Positions 18,944 to 29,385 of a stretch of DNA of 64,000 bases are shown here, in pieces (within the stretch, counting starts at the first letter, position 1; the number at the start of each line of letters is the position of its first letter). The translations under genes and the position numbers were made by a program. Under the pieces are notes generated by a model that was not told the origin of the DNA, did no database searches, and saw only the letters and a program-made list of their open reading frames with translations. Origin of the DNA: Planctomycetota bacterium. Lineage in GTDB: Bacteria; Planctomycetota; Phycisphaerae; Phycisphaerales; SM1A02. The stretch lies in assembly GCA_003671025.1 (NCBI GenBank), contig QWPW01000010.1, forward strand, positions 19,052-83,051. The letters run 5' to 3'.

Positions 18944-20503
18944 ATGCCCTTAGCGACGGTGATCATTCCCAACTTCAACAACGGACGTGCAAGTTCGCGC
19001 GACGGTGCACACGATTTTCTCGGCGATTTGCTGGCAAATCTCGAGCTCACGTTGCGTGATGATCCCACCGAACTTGAGATTGTCGTCGCCGATGATGGTT
19101 CGTCCGACGACAGTTTGGCCACGGCGCGCGCATGGTCGCAGCGCGTGTGGAGCACCGACTCACGTCGCGCGGGGCAACCATTTTTGCGCCTCATCGAACT
19201 CCCGCACAGCGGCGTTTTGTCCCATGTGCTCAACGCGCTACATCAACAAACAGAGGGCGAGTTCATCTGTCGTCTCGACGGCGACGTGATCATCGACACG
19301 CCGCGATGGGTCGAGCGGTGCATCGCGCTGATGGGGCGTCATCCAAACGCCGCGGTGATGACTGGTCTGCAAAAACTTCCCGATGGCCGCAACCATGCGT
19401 TCGGCGATGCGATCCTGAGTCCGCTGGGCTACCACCATCTCGGTCAAGGACTGCGTGACGATGAGTTGCCACCCGAACTTGAAGTCGAACATGTGATGGG
19501 GTGTTTTCATGTTTCGCGCCGCGCCGCAATCGCAGCGGTCGGTGGCTACGACGAAGAAGTGTTGCGCGGTCAAACGGAAGAACTAGCCATGCGTCTTAAT
19601 CTCGCGGGCTTTACCGCCTTCGCGACCACTAGTGTGGTGTTTCGACATTTTCATATGCAACGTAATTGGCGCGCGAATGCCGCCGACACTAGTGAGGGCT
19701 TGGGGCGAAGTCTTGACACATTCGCACGCAAGTGGGGTTGTGACCGGCTCGCGCCCGATTTGCGTGAGGTGTGGCAGCGTTGGCAGGGCACGCCGTTGGT
19801 CCAGCGGGCAAGTTTGACCGCGCCCACCGCGTGGAATCCCTTGGAAACAGGGGATTTCACGCAGGATCAGGAGTGGTCGCGCTTTGGTCACGACCCCTCC
19901 GTGACCGCGTCAGTTGCTGCCGAACTGGCCATGTTGCGCTCGGCTCCCGGTCCATTGGCGATCCTTGGTGCGCGCAGCGGACTTACCGCAATGTTGCGCG
20001 CGCGTGATGGCGTCGAAGTGCACGCACTCGAAGAAAATGCAGCGCTTGTTGCCGCGGGGATGACTAAATTTCTGACAATGGCAACGCCGGTTCCATCACT
20101 CAACTTCACACAGGTAAAGACGCTTGAGCAGAGCGGGTTGGCAGAGGATTCGTTTGCCTGCGTTGCGTTGCTTGACAGCATCGAGCGTTTGTGGAATCCT
20201 GTCGGAGTCCTAAGGGAAGCGAGACGCTTGCTCAAACTCAATGGGTTTCTCCTCGTGAGAACTCGAGCGCGGGTAGCGGGAATGGAAAGTCGCGGGGCCG
20301 CGCTGCATCCGTTTGCGGCGCACGAATTGATTCAGATTGTCCGGCATGTTGGTGGCTTCGAGCTTTTGCTCTCGCCATCGGACGCTTCCTCGCTTGATAC
20401 GAGTGGGCGTTGGAACCTTGTCGCACGAAAGTCTGAGTTGGGTACCCGCAGTGTTCACTTTGGCGTCTCGCCGATCGAGCCGACCGCCGCAAATCGAGAG
20501 TAA
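18944..20503 (+). CDS. Glycosyltransferase family 2 fused to class I SAM methyltransferase-like domain
   Basis: 'ATVIIPNFNN...LEIVVADDGSSDDSLATA...FICRLDGDVIID' (GT-A); C-term 'LAILGARSGLTAMLRARDGVEVHALEENAALVAAG...FACVALLDSIERLWNPVGVLREARRLLKLNGFLLVRTR'. Confidence 0.8.
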   Translation: MPLATVIIPNFNNGRASSRDGAHDFLGDLLANLELTLRDDPTELEIVVADDGSSDDSLATARAWSQRVWSTDSRRAGQPFLRLIELPHSGVLSHVLNALHQQTEGEFICRLDGDVIIDTPRWVERCIALMGRHPNAAVMTGLQKLPDGRNHAFGDAILSPLGYHHLGQGLRDDELPPELEVEHVMGCFHVSRRAAIAAVGGYDEEVLRGQTEELAMRLNLAGFTAFATTSVVFRHFHMQRNWRANAADTSEGLGRSLDTFARKWGCDRLAPDLREVWQRWQGTPLVQRASLTAPTAWNPLETGDFTQDQEWSRFGHDPSVTASVAAELAMLRSAPGPLAILGARSGLTAMLRARDGVEVHALEENAALVAAGMTKFLTMATPVPSLNFTQVKTLEQSGLAEDSFACVALLDSIERLWNPVGVLREARRLLKLNGFLLVRTRARVAGMESRGAALHPFAAHELIQIVRHVGGFELLLSPSDASSLDTSGRWNLVARKSELGTRSVHFGVSPIEPTAANRE

Positions 20504-20511
20504 GACTGGCC

Positions 20512-21135
20512 ATGAGCGATCCCGTTACCGAAGCCCCTGTTCTACAAATCACCAAGGCCTCCACGTGGCAAGCAGTTCGACTGCCACTACGCCTGCGCAT
20601 CTTCGAGACTGCTCGTCGCCTCGGCGAAGCATCAGTCACCGAACTCGCGTTGGCGGTTGGACTCAATCGAACCGCGCTCTATTTCCATTTGCGCCAACTC
20701 GAGAAGGCCGGTCTGCTGGTCTCGCGCAGCGGCGCGCCAACTCCAGGACGCCGCGGCAAGCGTCCGCGTTACTACCGCGCGACTGCGCAGGAGATCGCGT
20801 TCCCCCTCGATAAAGATGGCAAGCGCGATACCCAGAAGGCCTGCGATTTCTGGCGCCCTTGGCTCACCGAGAGCCGCGGCGTGGTGCTCGATCCCAAGAG
20901 TCCTGGTGGAACCTCGGCCAAGCGCGTGCTCATGTCATGGGAAAATCTCACCGAGGACGAAGCGGGACGCGTGCGTTCGCTGGCCAACGAACTCGAAGAC
21001 ATCGTTCGTCGCGCGCGCAATCGTGCGAACATGATGCGCAAGGCACCGTGCGCCAATTACCACGTGGGCATGATCATGGTTCCTCTCGAAGGCCAAACCA
21101 TGCCTGGACCAGAGATCAAGTTCAAGTCCAAGTGA
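20512..21135 (+). CDS. Winged-helix (ArsR-like) transcriptional regulator
   Basis: 'RLRIFETARRLGEASVTELALAVGLNRTALYFHLRQLEKAGLLVSRSG'. Confidence 0.8.
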   Translation: MSDPVTEAPVLQITKASTWQAVRLPLRLRIFETARRLGEASVTELALAVGLNRTALYFHLRQLEKAGLLVSRSGAPTPGRRGKRPRYYRATAQEIAFPLDKDGKRDTQKACDFWRPWLTESRGVVLDPKSPGGTSAKRVLMSWENLTEDEAGRVRSLANELEDIVRRARNRANMMRKAPCANYHVGMIMVPLEGQTMPGPEIKFKSK

Positions 21136-21169
21136 TCAATACGCACCGATGAGGCGCGTCTAAACACAA

Positions 21170-21210
21170 GCCGCCGACCCTTCGCATTGCGAGGGGTCGG
21201 CGGCGTTTTT
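21170..21210 (+). terminator. Rho-independent terminator
   Basis: GCCGCCGACCC...GGGTCGGCGGC 11-bp perfect stem (extended by near-perfect inner pairing) followed by GTTTTT, between convergent CDSs. Confidence 0.93.
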
Positions 21211-21239
21211 CATAGATCGTGTTGCGTGATGCGATGCGC

Positions 21240-24161
21240 TTACTTCGGGGCGAGCATGGTCTTGAGCCACTTGCCCGTCCAACTGCTGCGATGTTTGGCG
21301 AGCTGTTCAGGTGTTCCCGTGGCAACGAGTTTGCCGCCGCGATCGCCGCCTTCAGGCCCGAGGTCGATGATCCAATCCGCGCACTTGACCACGTCGAGGT
21401 TGTGTTCGATGACGACCAGCGTGTGACCTTTGTCGGCAAGTCGCTGCAAGACCTCGAGCAAGCGCGCGACATCGGCGAAGTGCAGTCCAGTCGTCGGTTC
21501 GTCGAGCACGTACAGCGTGGGCGCATCGGTGGCGTTACCGAGCTCGGTAGCCAGTTTGACACGCTGCGCCTCGCCGCCGGAAAGAGTTGTCGATGCTTGT
21601 CCAAGTTGCACATAGCCAAGTCCAACATCGCACAGGCACGTGAGCATGCGGTGGATCTTGGGGTGCGCGTCGAAGAACTGCGATGCCTCCTCGATGGTGG
21701 CTTCAAGCACATCGGCGATGCTTCGTCCGCGATACTTGATTTCCAGCGTTTCGCGGGAATAACGGCGACCACGACAGACTTCGCACGACACAAACACATC
21801 GGGCAAGAAATGCATTTCGATGCGCTTGGTTCCTTGGCCTTGGCACTCTTCGCAGCGGCCGCCTTTGACATTAAATGAGAAACGCCCTGGCTCATATCCG
21901 CGAATTTTTGATTCAGGAACAAGCGCCCAAATGCGGCGAATTTCATCGAAGATTCCCGTGTACGTCGCGGGGTTTGATCGTGGCGTCCGCCCGATGGGAG
22001 ATTGATCGACCTCGATGACGCGTTCGATCTTGTTCAGTCCGGTGACGCGTCCGTGCGCACCAGTCGGGGCGGATTCGCCGAGCACATGCTTGCGCGCGGC
22101 GGGCAGGAGAATGTCGTTGACCAACGTGGACTTGCCCGAACCGGAAACGCCAGTCACGCACACGATGCCGTTGAGTGGAAATGCGACATCGATCGATTGC
22201 AAGTTGTGCTCGCACGCGCCCTTGATCGAAATCGCGCGCGACTCGCTGACCGCGCGACGCGTTGTGGGAATCTCAATGCGCTTGCGTCCCGAGAGATACT
22301 CACCCGTGAGACTGGTTGGATGTGTCGCGATGGTCTGGAAGTTTCCCTGCGCAACCAACGTGCCGCCGTACTTTCCGGGTCCTGGCCCAATGTCAACGAT
22401 CCAATCGGCCGCGCGCATCATGTCTTCGTCGTGTTCAACGACGAGCACACTGTTGCCGATGTCACACAACCGACGCAGGGTGGCGATGAGTCGATCATTG
22501 TCGCGTTGATGCAAACCAATCGTTGGTTCATCGAGCACGTAGCACACGCCAACCAGTCCGCTGCCCACTTGGGTCGCGAGTCGAATGCGTTGCGCTTCCC
22601 CGCCCGAGAGCGTGGAACTGGTGCGATCGAGTGACAAGTAATCGAGTCCCACCGAAGAGAGAAATCCCAAGCGCGCCTGAATCTCTTTGAGGATCGGTGC
22701 TGCGATTTGCCTTGATTCCTCGCTCAATTCGAGCGATTGCATCACCGCCAACGCGCGCGCCACGGTCATGGCCGCGATGTCCGCGATGGAAAGTTTCAGG
22801 GTGCCGCTGTGCAACTTCACCGCGAGCGCTTCGACGCGCAGTCGTGTGCCGTGACAGGTCTCACATGGCGCCTGACTCATGTAGGCGATGAGTCGTTGCT
22901 TGACGCTGTCGCTCTCCGTGTTCTCCATCAACCGAGTGAGATGTGGCATCACACCTTCCCACTTGAAGAGTGGCTTGCCGCTCTCGCTCGCGCTTCCGTG
23001 CATGAGCAGGTTGCGAAGCTTCGCGGGCACATCGGCATACGGAGTGTCGAGACTGATCGCAGCAGCTTTGGCAAAGCCGCGCAATTGCTTGGAGTAGAAG
23101 TGAATCTTGCGCCACGGAGCGATCGCTTCGCGCAGCGGCTTGGTTTGATCGGGCACGCACAACGCTTCGTCAAACTCATTCACATTCCCCAGTCCAGCGC
23201 AGGCGGGACAGGCGCCGTGGGGAGAGTTGAAACTGAACAGTCGCGGCTCGAGTTCTTCGAGAGCGCATTCGGGATGGGTGGGGCAGGCGAACTTCTCGCT
23301 GAAGGGATGCGCTTCCCATGTCTCGCTTCCCGTGTCACCGCTGGCGATGAGCACCACCAGCGAACCGCCCGCGAGTTTCAGCGCCGTCTCGACGCTTTCG
23401 TGAATGCGTTGTCGCGCGGAGTCTTCGATCACGATGCGATCGACGACCGCTTCGATGTCGTGCAGTTCGTAGCGCCCCAAGTTCAGCGGGTTTTCGCCCG
23501 CGTGCTTGAGCACGTCGCGCAGATCAATCACCACGCCGTTGACGCGCGCGCGCACGAGTCCCTGTTTTTGCAGGGATTCCAGCACTTCGCGATGAAATCC
23601 TTTTTTGCCTCGCACCACCGGCGCGCACAACATCGCGCGCTTTGATGCGAACTTCTTCAGCAACGTCTCCACGACCTGGCTCGGGTTCGAAGCAGTGATG
23701 CGCTTGCCGCAGACGTGTGGTGCTTTCGTCTTGCTCGCGCTCTTCGTGGATGCTTTGCTTGATGATTCACTCGCGGCAGTCTTGTGCCAACACGTCGGCG
23801 TGCCGCATCGCGCACACAGCAGTCGCAGGTAATCCCAAATCTCGGTGGTGGTGGCCACGATTGAACGCGGACTGTGACTGCCCGATCGTTGCTCGATCGC
23901 GATCGTCGGAGGGAGTCCGTCGATCGCTTCGACATTCGGTTTCTGCATCTGATCGAGAAACTGGCGCGCGTACGCGGAGAGCGACTCCATGTACTTGCGC
24001 TGGCCCTCCGCGAAAATCGTGTCGAATGCGAGCGAACTCTTGCCGCTGCCAGAAACGCCAGTGATCACCACGAGCTTGTCTCGTGGAAGCTCGAGTGTGA
24101 GGTTCTTCAGGTTGTGTTCGCGTGCACCGCGAACACTGATGGACTTCTCGGGCGTAATCAT
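21240..24161 (-). CDS. uvrA: Excinuclease ABC subunit A
   Basis: '[65 protein letters not shown]', '[41 protein letters not shown]', second ABC signature '[15 protein letters not shown]'. Confidence 0.97.
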   Translation of the reverse strand: MITPEKSISVRGAREHNLKNLTLELPRDKLVVITGVSGSGKSSLAFDTIFAEGQRKYMESLSAYARQFLDQMQKPNVEAIDGLPPTIAIEQRSGSHSPRSIVATTTEIWDYLRLLCARCGTPTCWHKTAASESSSKASTKSASKTKAPHVCGKRITASNPSQVVETLLKKFASKRAMLCAPVVRGKKGFHREVLESLQKQGLVRARVNGVVIDLRDVLKHAGENPLNLGRYELHDIEAVVDRIVIEDSARQRIHESVETALKLAGGSLVVLIASGDTGSETWEAHPFSEKFACPTHPECALEELEPRLFSFNSPHGACPACAGLGNVNEFDEALCVPDQTKPLREAIAPWRKIHFYSKQLRGFAKAAAISLDTPYADVPAKLRNLLMHGSASESGKPLFKWEGVMPHLTRLMENTESDSVKQRLIAYMSQAPCETCHGTRLRVEALAVKLHSGTLKLSIADIAAMTVARALAVMQSLELSEESRQIAAPILKEIQARLGFLSSVGLDYLSLDRTSSTLSGGEAQRIRLATQVGSGLVGVCYVLDEPTIGLHQRDNDRLIATLRRLCDIGNSVLVVEHDEDMMRAADWIVDIGPGPGKYGGTLVAQGNFQTIATHPTSLTGEYLSGRKRIEIPTTRRAVSESRAISIKGACEHNLQSIDVAFPLNGIVCVTGVSGSGKSTLVNDILLPAARKHVLGESAPTGAHGRVTGLNKIERVIEVDQSPIGRTPRSNPATYTGIFDEIRRIWALVPESKIRGYEPGRFSFNVKGGRCEECQGQGTKRIEMHFLPDVFVSCEVCRGRRYSRETLEIKYRGRSIADVLEATIEEASQFFDAHPKIHRMLTCLCDVGLGYVQLGQASTTLSGGEAQRVKLATELGNATDAPTLYVLDEPTTGLHFADVARLLEVLQRLADKGHTLVVIEHNLDVVKCADWIIDLGPEGGDRGGKLVATGTPEQLAKHRSSWTGKWLKTMLAPK

Positions 24162-24226
24162 GGGGCACAGATGATAGGGTCCTCCTCGCTCGGTTCTCAC
24201 ACTCATCAGCGCGCGTCTCTCGAAGA

Positions 24227-24766
24227 ATGCGACCTCCGCGCCACGCGATTGTGGGGATTCAGGGAGTTTTTACGATCTCGAGTCGCTCCGAGCCGAAAGA
24301 AACAGTAGAAATTAAGTTCTCCGTGGCATCAATTCAACCAATCCTCGCTTCTCCCGCTCTTGGTGCGCCCACCCCCGCGTGTGGCGTGCAGGGAATTGCG
24401 GTCTCGCCGTTGGCGATTCATAACTTGGTTGTGATGGAAACGGTGTTGCGAGCGGATGGGTGCGTCGCAGCAGGCGCATCGATGCCCAGCGGGACAATTG
24501 CGGCGGCGCAGGTGCCGTGTACGCCGGTCAAACCGACGACACCGACAACCACTGCGACAACCACTGCGACAACAACTGCGACAACAACTGCGACAACCAC
24601 GATTCCGGCGTACACGCACGCCTCGCCCTCAAATGTCGTGCTTCCACGACTTCACGAGGGCAAGACCATCCCAGGACCTGCCGAATGGCGCGCGCTCGAA
24701 CAGCGCGCGTCTTCTTTTAGGTTGCGTGGAAGTGGTGGCTGCATTGGCCGACCAGGCGAGCGCTGA
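24227..24766 (+). CDS. Hypothetical ORF with Thr-rich repeat
   Basis: Open frame with (TTTA)n low-complexity; no recognised domain; may be spurious. Confidence 0.25.
   Translation: MRPPRHAIVGIQGVFTISSRSEPKETVEIKFSVASIQPILASPALGAPTPACGVQGIAVSPLAIHNLVVMETVLRADGCVAAGASMPSGTIAAAQVPCTPVKPTTPTTTATTTATTTATTTATTTIPAYTHASPSNVVLPRLHEGKTIPGPAEWRALEQRASSFRLRGSGGCIGRPGER
24535..24600. repeat. 12-bp tandem repeat (gacaacMactgc), about 5 copies
   Basis: gacaaccactgc gacaaccactgc gacaacaactgc gacaacaactgc gacaaccac. Confidence 0.9.
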
Positions 24767-24825
24767 GCGCGCCGTTGACTCTAGTTAATTGATGATCGCG
24801 TCCTCCGTGCGCCGAACATCAGTTC

Positions 24826-25143
24826 ATGAACCAACCCATCAACCAAATCGGGTGCACCAGCGAAGAACTGCGCACGCTTTCAGCTGAATTCGCAGCGAGC
24901 CGAGCGTCTGCGTCACGTTGGCGACTCATCGCCGTGGGCACCATCGCCTGCGCTGGCGGCATCGTGCTCGGCGGAATGCAGCAAGTGTCCACCCGCAAGA
25001 TGCAAGCCATCGTGCTTGACCCTTCGCGCAGCTCGGGCCGATGGAACTCCACTCTGCTCGCGGTCGATGAGTCGGGCAAAGTGTATTCGCTGAACACTTC
25101 CAAACCGCAGACGGTGTGGGAAGCGTTCATGTACTCGCCGTGA
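24826..25143 (+). CDS. Small single-TM hypothetical protein
   Basis: ORF 105 aa with one TM segment 'LIAVGTIACAGGIVLGGM'; located in the gap upstream of the nrf genes' 3' end. Confidence 0.5.
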   Translation: MNQPINQIGCTSEELRTLSAEFAASRASASRWRLIAVGTIACAGGIVLGGMQQVSTRKMQAIVLDPSRSSGRWNSTLLAVDESGKVYSLNTSKPQTVWEAFMYSP

Positions 25144-25164
25144 GTGCTTCTCGCATCGAGTGAA

Positions 25165-26658
25165 TCATTCGTCCTTCGCGAGCCGTGCACTCTCGGCGAT
25201 GACCGTCGTTCCTTGACGCGCGAGATCGATGCATTCGGCGAGCACGCGCGCCGCTTCTTGCGGCGCGTGGAATCCCATCGAGTTCTCAGCGCTCACCCAG
25301 TCGAGGCGAAACTGTGCGCCGCGCTGCAGCGCGCGTGCCTTGTCGAGGTCTACCTCAGCGACGCCATCGCCTTTCGCTTGCGCGATACGCGTGATGAGTT
25401 CGCTCACCGCCGCCTCACCACGATGCAGCAGTCCTGCAGTCGTGTCTTGAATCGTCTGCACGCGCGCGAGCAGCACGTTTTCATCGGTGGGATGGCAGTT
25501 CAAACACGCGCCCGCAATGTTGAGCAGCGGACTGCGCACGTGGTGACTGGAGATTTTCACTGCGCCGACGCGTTCGTAGGGCATGTGGCAATCCGCGCAT
25601 GAAACACCCATTTGCGCGTGAACTCCCTGCGACCACATTTCAAACTCTGGATGTTGCGCTTTCAACGCGGGTGCGCCCGAAACCGCATGCGTCCAATCGC
25701 TGAAACCGATCGAGTTGTAGTACGCCTCTTGCGACTCAACTTTGAGTCCGTTCATCCACGGATAGGTGAGTCGCTTGGTTTCGGGAGCGAAGTAATACTC
25801 GACATGACATTGACCGCACACGAGTGAACGCATCTCTTGACGCGACGCGAGTGCGTTGGGGTTGTAGGGAACTTTCTTGTCACCTTGACGCCATCGCTCG
25901 ATGCTCGGCAGATGCGCTTGCGGCGCAGAGCTCGCCGCAAGCGCGGCCATTCCTTCCAGCATGGCAGGACGCGACACGCGTAGCGAGAGCGTCTTGGGAT
26001 CGTGGCAATCCAAGCACGCGACCGGATGACTCACCAGCGCAGTCGCTTCTGCGTAGGGAAGTTTGCACACCTCGGAAAATCCTGCGAGCAACTGCGCTTG
26101 ACCGTTGGGCGAGAGCAGGGGATCGGTGGGAACACCGACGGCTCCGGCTTCGAGACCCTTGGCGCGGTACGCAGGAATCACGCTCGCGTGACAGTGAAGA
26201 CACGCGCCCGGTTGCTTCTTCTGCTTGACGCGTTCGGTCTCGCGTTGGTCTTGCAACATGTAGCTGTGACCGCGGTCTTCGCGAAAGTCGATGGCGAAGG
26301 CGTATCCCGCCCAAATGTTGCGCCACACGGGGTTTTCATCGAGTTTTTGAAACCCGTCGCTTCCGCCATAGCGGGTTCGCTCGGTGTCGACAGTGCGCTT
26401 GTAGCTGTCGTACTGATGCGGGAAGTCGCGCCCCCACGTCGCGGGATCCACGGTGGTTTCGTTGAGATCGACGGTGCGATACGCGACTTGCAACGCTTCT
26501 GCTTTGCGATCGCTGATGTTGGTGAGCAACGCCGCAACACCGAAGGTTCCGCCCGCAGCGGCGACCGCGGTGACGACCCACAGTCGTCGCGAAGAGCGAG
26601 GAGGAGCTGCGAGTGCGGACGTGTTCTTGTTCGTGTTGTCATGCATGTTGTCGTTCAT
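25165..26658 (-). CDS. nrfA: Pentaheme cytochrome c nitrite reductase catalytic subunit
   Basis: Five CxxCH motifs: CLHCH, CLDCH, CGQCH (in 'VCGQCHVEYYF'), CADCH, CLNCH; 'AFSDWT..', 'LKAQHPEFEMWSQGVHAQMGVSCADCHMPY', 'MGFHAPQEAARVL'. Confidence 0.95.
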   Translation of the reverse strand: MNDNMHDNTNKNTSALAAPPRSSRRLWVVTAVAAAGGTFGVAALLTNISDRKAEALQVAYRTVDLNETTVDPATWGRDFPHQYDSYKRTVDTERTRYGGSDGFQKLDENPVWRNIWAGYAFAIDFREDRGHSYMLQDQRETERVKQKKQPGACLHCHASVIPAYRAKGLEAGAVGVPTDPLLSPNGQAQLLAGFSEVCKLPYAEATALVSHPVACLDCHDPKTLSLRVSRPAMLEGMAALAASSAPQAHLPSIERWRQGDKKVPYNPNALASRQEMRSLVCGQCHVEYYFAPETKRLTYPWMNGLKVESQEAYYNSIGFSDWTHAVSGAPALKAQHPEFEMWSQGVHAQMGVSCADCHMPYERVGAVKISSHHVRSPLLNIAGACLNCHPTDENVLLARVQTIQDTTAGLLHRGEAAVSELITRIAQAKGDGVAEVDLDKARALQRGAQFRLDWVSAENSMGFHAPQEAARVLAECIDLARQGTTVIAESARLAKDE

Positions 26659-27155
26659 GGCGCGATTCCTCGTTGCTCGAAACGATCTGGAATGTGTGTG
26701 TGCTCAGCCGCGTGTGCAACGCCGGGATGGCAACGCACACATCCGTCGTCGATCACGTTTTGTGCGTGGCTCGCCGACGGCTGATGAAAGAGTTGTCCAT
26801 GGCAACGAACGCAATTGGCTTCGACCACCGCGAGTCCAGGTTCATGGATGCGAATGTGTTCGGGGAATCCACCGAGCGTGAAGGCTTTGGAGTGGTGCCA
26901 TCCGTTGAGACTTTTGGTGAGCCACTTGCCCACAAGGTCGTGCGGGACATGGCAATCGTTGCAAGTGGTGACCGCATGATGACGGCCGCGCTCCCATGCA
27001 GTGAATTGAGGTCGCATGACGTGGCAATTCAAACACGCCGAAGGATCATCGGACATGTACGCCGTTCCCTCGGCGTAGTGAAACGTGAAGGCGCCGACTC
27101 CGAGGGTCACACCCACCAAGATCACTGTGACGATGCGTAGCTTGCTGTGCCTCAT
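26655..27155 (-). CDS. nrfH: Cytochrome c nitrite reductase small subunit (NapC/NirT type tetraheme)
   Basis: N-terminal TM plus CLNCH, CNDCH, CVRCH, CVRCH; overlaps nrfA by ATGA. Confidence 0.93.
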   Translation of the reverse strand: MRHSKLRIVTVILVGVTLGVGAFTFHYAEGTAYMSDDPSACLNCHVMRPQFTAWERGRHHAVTTCNDCHVPHDLVGKWLTKSLNGWHHSKAFTLGGFPEHIRIHEPGLAVVEANCVRCHGQLFHQPSASHAQNVIDDGCVRCHPGVAHAAEHTHIPDRFEQRGIAP

Positions 27156-27288
27156 AGAGAACTCTCCATACGGGAGGGCACTCTATCATGTAATCTGGAT
27201 CTTGATATCCGTATTGCGCGGTCGCGCCGAGAAATCGTGGTTTTTCCTTTTCGACTTTGGATCGCTGTCCCCGGCGGTCATGCACGTG

Positions 27289-29382
27289 TCATCGATCGGA
27301 ACGCGCCGAAGATACGTGCGTCAGCGCTTGCGTCCGCGACCGGCGCGCGTGCCCGGCATGCCTGCCTTCGATGGGCGCGGGGCTTCTTCGTCGGGCTTGG
27401 GCCGTCGCGCATTGGCAGGAAGTGATTTCAGTTTCGAGATCTCGTCGCGCAGTCGCGCGGCCTTCTGTGTCTTCTTCGTTGCCGTTGACATCGTCAACGA
27501 CATGTGGGTCGCGCGCGTCGGCTCCGCGTTTGGCAGTGCGATGCGCGGCAAGCTCGAGTTCGATGCCGCGACGAATCGCTTTCTGAATCGTGGTGGGCAC
27601 CACGCCATGTTCTGCGTTGTACGCGAGTTGCTTCACGCGACGACGCTCGACCTCGAGCATGGCCTTGTGCATTTCCGGCGTGACTTCGTCGGCGTAGAGC
27701 AGCGCCAACGAGTTCGCGTTGCGCGCGGCGCGTCCCATGGTTTGGATGAGCGCCGATTGACTGCGCAAGAAACCTTGCTTGTCCGCGTCGAGAATGCACA
27801 CCAGCGAAACCTCAGGTAAATCGAGGCCTTCACGCAAGAGGTTCACGCCGACGAGCACATCGAAGCCGCCTTCGCGCAACTCGCGCAGCAGTTCGAGTCG
27901 GTCCAGCGTTTCGATATCGCTGTGCAAGTAGCGCGCGCGCATTCCTTCACGGTGGAGATACGCGGTGAGGTCTTCACACAACCGTTTGGTGAGCGCGGTG
28001 ACCAAGGTGCGCTCGCCTTTCTCGGCGCGCAGCCGAGCTTCGCGCAAGAGGTCAGGAACTTGCGTGCGCGCGGGGCGCACTTCAATTGGAGGGTCGACCA
28101 ATCCAGTGGGACGAATCACTTGCTCGACGATGAGGCCGAGTGCTTGCTCGAGTTCCCACGGTCCTGGCGTGGCCGACACGTGAATCACTTGCGGGATGAG
28201 TTCGATGAACTCGTCAAACTTGAGTGGCCGATTGTCCAGCGCGCTGGGAAGTCGAAACCCGTGGTCGATCAGCGTCTGCTTGCGCGCGCGATCGCCGAAG
28301 TACATCCCACGAATCTGCGGCAGCGTGACGTGCGACTCATCGATGATGCACAGCCAGTCGTTCTCGTCGCCGCCGGGCGACGCGCGAAAGTAATCGAGCA
28401 GCGTCCACGCGCGTTCGCCCTCGGCGCGGCCATCAAAGTGACGTGAGTAGTTTTCGATGCCGTTGCAGAAACCGGTTTCTTGTAACAACTCAAGATCGTG
28501 TCTCGTGCGCGAAAGCAATCGCTGCGCTTCGAGCAGTTTGCTTTCGCTGCGCAGTTGAATCACGCGCTCGTCGAGTTCGAGACGAATCGAAGCGATGGCC
28601 TTCAACTTCTGTTCCTCGGGCATCACGTAATGCACGGCAGGGAAGATGAGCGCCTTCGATTCGTCGGCAAGAATCTCGCCCGTGAGCGGATCGAATAGTT
28701 GGATCGAATCCACGGTGTCGCCAAAGAGATCGATTCGAATCGCGTACTTCTCGTATGCGGGATAGATCTCGATGCAATCGCCGCGCACACGAAAATCACC
28801 GCGTTCAGGCGCGATTTCGTTGCGTTTGTATTGCATCGCGGAGAGGCCGAGCAAGAAGTCGCGTCGCGCGATGGGTTCTCCGCGCGTGACCAGCAACGTC
28901 TTGTTGCGATACTCGTTGGGCGAACCCAGTCCGTACAAGCATGACACGCTGGCCACGACGATGGCATCGCGCCGTGAGAGCAATTGACTCGTCGCCGCGA
29001 GACGCAAACGATCGAGATCGGCGTTGCGCGACGCATCTTTCTCGATGTAGATGTCGCGCTGCGGGATGTAGGCTTCGGGCTGGTAGTAGTCGTAGAAACT
29101 GACGAAGTAACTCACCGCGTTTTTGGGAAAGAGTTCCTTCATCTCTTCGTACAACTGCGCCGCGAGCGTCTTGTTGTGCGAGACGATCAGCGTGGGCCGA
29201 TTCACTTGCGTGATCACGTTGGCCATGGTGAACGTCTTGCCCGTTCCCGTCGCACCCAACAACACGAGATGCTTGCGCTGGTCGTGAATGCCCGCGACCA
29301 ACTCTTCGATCGCCACGGGCTGATCGCCCATCGGCGCATACGGACTCTGAAGAAGGAAGGGGATTTCCGACATGTCGCGCAC
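27289..29382 (-). CDS. uvrB: Excinuclease ABC subunit B (C-terminus possibly frameshifted)
   Basis: 'SPYAPMGDQPVAIEELVAGI', 'LLGATGTGKTFTMANVI', 'FVSFYDYYQPEAYIP', 'IDESHVTLPQIRGMY', 'LREGLDLPEVSLVCILDADKQGFLRSQSALIQTMGRAARN'. UVR-like helix lies in another frame. Confidence 0.95.
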   Translation of the reverse strand: MRDMSEIPFLLQSPYAPMGDQPVAIEELVAGIHDQRKHLVLLGATGTGKTFTMANVITQVNRPTLIVSHNKTLAAQLYEEMKELFPKNAVSYFVSFYDYYQPEAYIPQRDIYIEKDASRNADLDRLRLAATSQLLSRRDAIVVASVSCLYGLGSPNEYRNKTLLVTRGEPIARRDFLLGLSAMQYKRNEIAPERGDFRVRGDCIEIYPAYEKYAIRIDLFGDTVDSIQLFDPLTGEILADESKALIFPAVHYVMPEEQKLKAIASIRLELDERVIQLRSESKLLEAQRLLSRTRHDLELLQETGFCNGIENYSRHFDGRAEGERAWTLLDYFRASPGGDENDWLCIIDESHVTLPQIRGMYFGDRARKQTLIDHGFRLPSALDNRPLKFDEFIELIPQVIHVSATPGPWELEQALGLIVEQVIRPTGLVDPPIEVRPARTQVPDLLREARLRAEKGERTLVTALTKRLCEDLTAYLHREGMRARYLHSDIETLDRLELLRELREGGFDVLVGVNLLREGLDLPEVSLVCILDADKQGFLRSQSALIQTMGRAARNANSLALLYADEVTPEMHKAMLEVERRRVKQLAYNAEHGVVPTTIQKAIRRGIELELAAHRTAKRGADARDPHVVDDVNGNEEDTEGRATARRDLETEITSCQCATAQARRRSPAPIEGRHAGHARRSRTQALTHVSSARSDR

Positions 29383-29385
29383 AGG

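Noticed and set aside
24227-24766. Confident call of a Thr-rich secreted protein
   Set aside because: No conserved domain, no clear signal peptide, and the core is a 12-bp repeat; listed only at low confidence.
27156-27230. FNR/NsrR box upstream of nrfH
   Set aside because: Only a half-site TTGAT is visible; no palindromic TTGAT-N4-ATCAA or NsrR consensus.
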